Origin: Burkholderiales bacterium
GTDB lineage: Bacteria > Pseudomonadota > Gammaproteobacteria > Burkholderiales > Burkholderiaceae
Reading direction: 5' to 3'
DNA length: 15,753 bases
Assembly: GCA_947371645.1 (NCBI GenBank)
Contig: CANBQJ010000073.1
Span: forward strand, 1 to 15,753
Positions 14,325 to 15,753 of the stretch are shown here, piece by piece; position 1 is the first letter of the stretch, and every line of letters begins with the position of its first letter. A program made the position numbers and the translations under genes. Below the pieces are notes generated by a model. The model ran no database searches and was not told the origin of the DNA. It saw nothing but the letters and a program-made list of their open reading frames with translations.

Positions 14325-15383
14325 ATGCCATCGACCACCCGCAACCTGGGCATCAGCTTCGGCGAGCTCGACCACTTCCACGATGGCCTGGGCGAATATG
14401 CCCGCCAGTTCGGCCTGCAGATGGCCGAACGTGCGCCCGCGCTGGCCCGTGAGCACGGTGTGCGCGTGCACTTCCACCTGCCCGAGCGCTGGCACGGCCA
14501 CTTCGGCGACACGGTCAGCTACCTGCCTGTCACCCGGCATCAGCGCCACTGGCATGCGCCCGGCCTGCGCTTCGACGTGTGGCACAACCTGCACCAGCTC
14601 ATCCGCCAGCGCCCGCCACTGGGCACGCGCCACTGCATCACCACGCTGCACGACCTCAACATGGTCTACGCCAAGCGCGGTTTCTCGCGCTGGCGGGCGC
14701 TGAACCGCCAAGTGCGCCTGCTGCGCCGTGCCGACGAGATCGTCTGCATCAGCGACTACGTCTTGCAGGACCTGAGCCGCCTCACGCCCCTGCGCACGCC
14801 CGCCATGCGCATCTACAACGGCGTGCACCGGCTTGACGCCGTCCCGCAAGAGGCCCTCGACCTGCCCGACGGCGGCTACCTCTTCCACATCGGGCGCATG
14901 ACCCCGAACAAGAACGTGGGCTGCCTGATCGAACTGGCCGCCGCCTGGCCAGAGCAGCTCTTCGTCTTCGTCGGCCCCAGGACAGGCTACACCGAGGGCC
15001 ACCAAAGCCAGGCGCAGGCCCGCGGCCTGAACAACGTGCGTTTCTTCTTCAACGTGAGCGAAGGCCAGAAGGCCTGGTTGTACGCGCACAGCGAAGGCCT
15101 GCTGTTCCCCTCCATCACCGAAGGCTTTGGCCTGCCGCCCATCGAGGCCATGCTCTTTGGCAAGCCCGTCTACCTGTCGCGCGGCACCAGCCTGCCCGAA
15201 ATCGGCGGCCCGGTGGCCCAGTTCTTCGATGCCTTCGACCCGGCCACCATGCGCGACGTGATCACCCGTGGCCGCGTGCAGGCTGCCGCTCCTGACTTTG
15301 CCCAGCGCACCCAGGACTGGGCCGCGCAATTCAGCTGGACGACCTGCGTGGACGCCTATGTCCAGCGCTACATCGCAGGCTGA
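14325..15383 (+). CDS. Glycosyltransferase family 4
   Basis: A 352-residue GT-B retaining glycosyltransferase. The N-terminal domain has GELDHFHDGLGEYARQF (residues 13-29), LHDLNMVY (108-115) and RRADEIVCISDYVLQDL (134-150). The donor domain has YLFHIGRMTPNKN (185-197, with R191 and K196) and the complete E-x7-E motif (E266 to E274, EGFGLPPIE), followed by SRGTSLPEIGG. TEGFGLPPIEAM and the style of the middle region resemble mannosyl- or rhamnosyltransferase-like GT4 proteins, but the donor is not determined. ATG 14325 is preferred to an in-frame GTG at 14286, which lies inside the upstream gene and adds 13 unconserved residues. It lies 23 bases after the DUF5672 gene and 23 bases before the next gene. 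Confidence 0.9.
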   Translation: MPSTTRNLGISFGELDHFHDGLGEYARQFGLQMAERAPALAREHGVRVHFHLPERWHGHFGDTVSYLPVTRHQRHWHAPGLRFDVWHNLHQLIRQRPPLGTRHCITTLHDLNMVYAKRGFSRWRALNRQVRLLRRADEIVCISDYVLQDLSRLTPLRTPAMRIYNGVHRLDAVPQEALDLPDGGYLFHIGRMTPNKNVGCLIELAAAWPEQLFVFVGPRTGYTEGHQSQAQARGLNNVRFFFNVSEGQKAWLYAHSEGLLFPSITEGFGLPPIEAMLFGKPVYLSRGTSLPEIGGPVAQFFDAFDPATMRDVITRGRVQAAAPDFAQRTQDWAAQFSWTTCVDAYVQRYIAG

Positions 15384-15406
15384 GCGCGCTGAACTTTGCC
15401 AACGAC

Positions 15407-15753
15407 ATGACGCAGCCTTCACGCCCAACGCCCAGCCTGAACTGGGCCCAGCTGTTTCGGGTCGAGATGACGTGGCGCCGGCGCGTGTTGGCCGAAGTGG
15501 CCCATCGCGAGACCGCGCCCAGCAGCAGCCTGAAGAAAATGCGCTCGGTGATCAAAAAGGGCGTGCTGGCCACCCTCCTGCCCAGCGCCTGGCGCAGCAG
15601 CCCAAGTGCCTACGTGTTCGTGTCCTTTGGCCGCAACCCGCTCGTTGCGCAAACCCGCGCGCACTGCGACGTGCCCGTCTTCAGCCCTGAGGCCAAGGCG
15701 CGCAACATCCTGCGTGGCGACTCGCTGTGTGAACTGGATGCGCTGTACTTCCT
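15407..15753 (+). CDS. Unrecognised protein, 3' end cut by the window edge
   Basis: The frame opens at ATG 15407 and stays open for 115 codons to the right edge. Strong G/C third positions and the 23-base spacing from the GT4 stop suggest a real gene of the same operon. I do not recognise the family. The N-terminal 60 or so residues are basic and partly helical (FRVEMTWRRRVLAEVAHRE, then SLKKMRSVIKKGVLATLL). After that comes an apparent strand-rich start of a folded domain (AYVFVSFGRNPLVAQ). There is no signal peptide. The position implies a role in LPS or polysaccharide synthesis, but no function is claimed. No ribosome-binding site is evident, so a downstream start, for example ATG 15467, is possible. 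Confidence 0.65.
   Translation, partial: MTQPSRPTPSLNWAQLFRVEMTWRRRVLAEVAHRETAPSSSLKKMRSVIKKGVLATLLPSAWRSSPSAYVFVSFGRNPLVAQTRAHCDVPVFSPEAKARNILRGDSLCELDALYF

Noticed and set aside
14076..15428. Long minus-strand open frame of 450 codons opposite the last GT4 gene
   Set aside because: It mirrors a well-supported GT4 with an intact E-x7-E motif and has no recognisable domain; an antisense artefact of high GC.

Overview
The window looks like GC-rich betaproteobacterial DNA, most likely order Burkholderiales. This rests on the strong G/C third-position bias, an NtrX-like regulator beside a tRNA-Phe, separate hldA and hldC-type heptose genes rather than an enterobacterial hldE, and the families of the glycosyltransferases. 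Genus cannot be fixed by reading alone.

Layout. Bases 1-1553 are a housekeeping edge: a receiver-Fis response regulator without an AAA+ domain (138-947), tRNA-Phe(GAA) at 991-1066 with its own -10 box and leader hairpin, an intrinsic terminator (1087-1118) and a small YkgJ-type cysteine-cluster protein (1158-1553). A 187-base gap with two overlapping hairpins leads to a DUF535 (VirK/YbjX) protein (1741-2679). Bases 2756-6735 are a tight plus-strand cluster: polysaccharide deacetylase, GT4, GT9 (heptosyltransferase-like) and a second GT4. Bases 6811-9427 are a minus-strand operon, read gmhA, hldA, then a bifunctional hldC-gmhB fusion. From a 190-base divergent intergenic region a second plus-strand operon starts: GT9, msbA, hldD, a DUF5672 protein, GT4, and an unrecognised gene cut by the right edge (15407-15753).

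How it works together. The window encodes every step from sedoheptulose 7-phosphate to ADP-L-glycero-D-manno-heptose: GmhA (isomerase), HldA (C1 kinase), the GmhB half (7-phosphatase) and HldC half (adenylyltransferase) of one polypeptide, and HldD (epimerase). Two GT9 proteins of the ADP-heptose:LPS heptosyltransferase family and three GT4 enzymes could then build a lipopolysaccharide core, and MsbA would flip the lipid A-core to the periplasmic leaflet. The deacetylase and DUF5672 protein probably trim or extend the same glycan. The region reads as an LPS core locus.

The most notable item is the HldC-GmhB fusion, which joins two successive pathway steps in one protein. Secondary points are a GT4 with E-x7-Q in place of E-x7-E, a GT9 with Asn in place of the usual His of its sugar-nucleotide motif, the AAA+-less NtrX-like regulator, and two competing hairpins upstream of the DUF535 gene. 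I saw no CRISPR array, insertion sequence, prophage or defence system.
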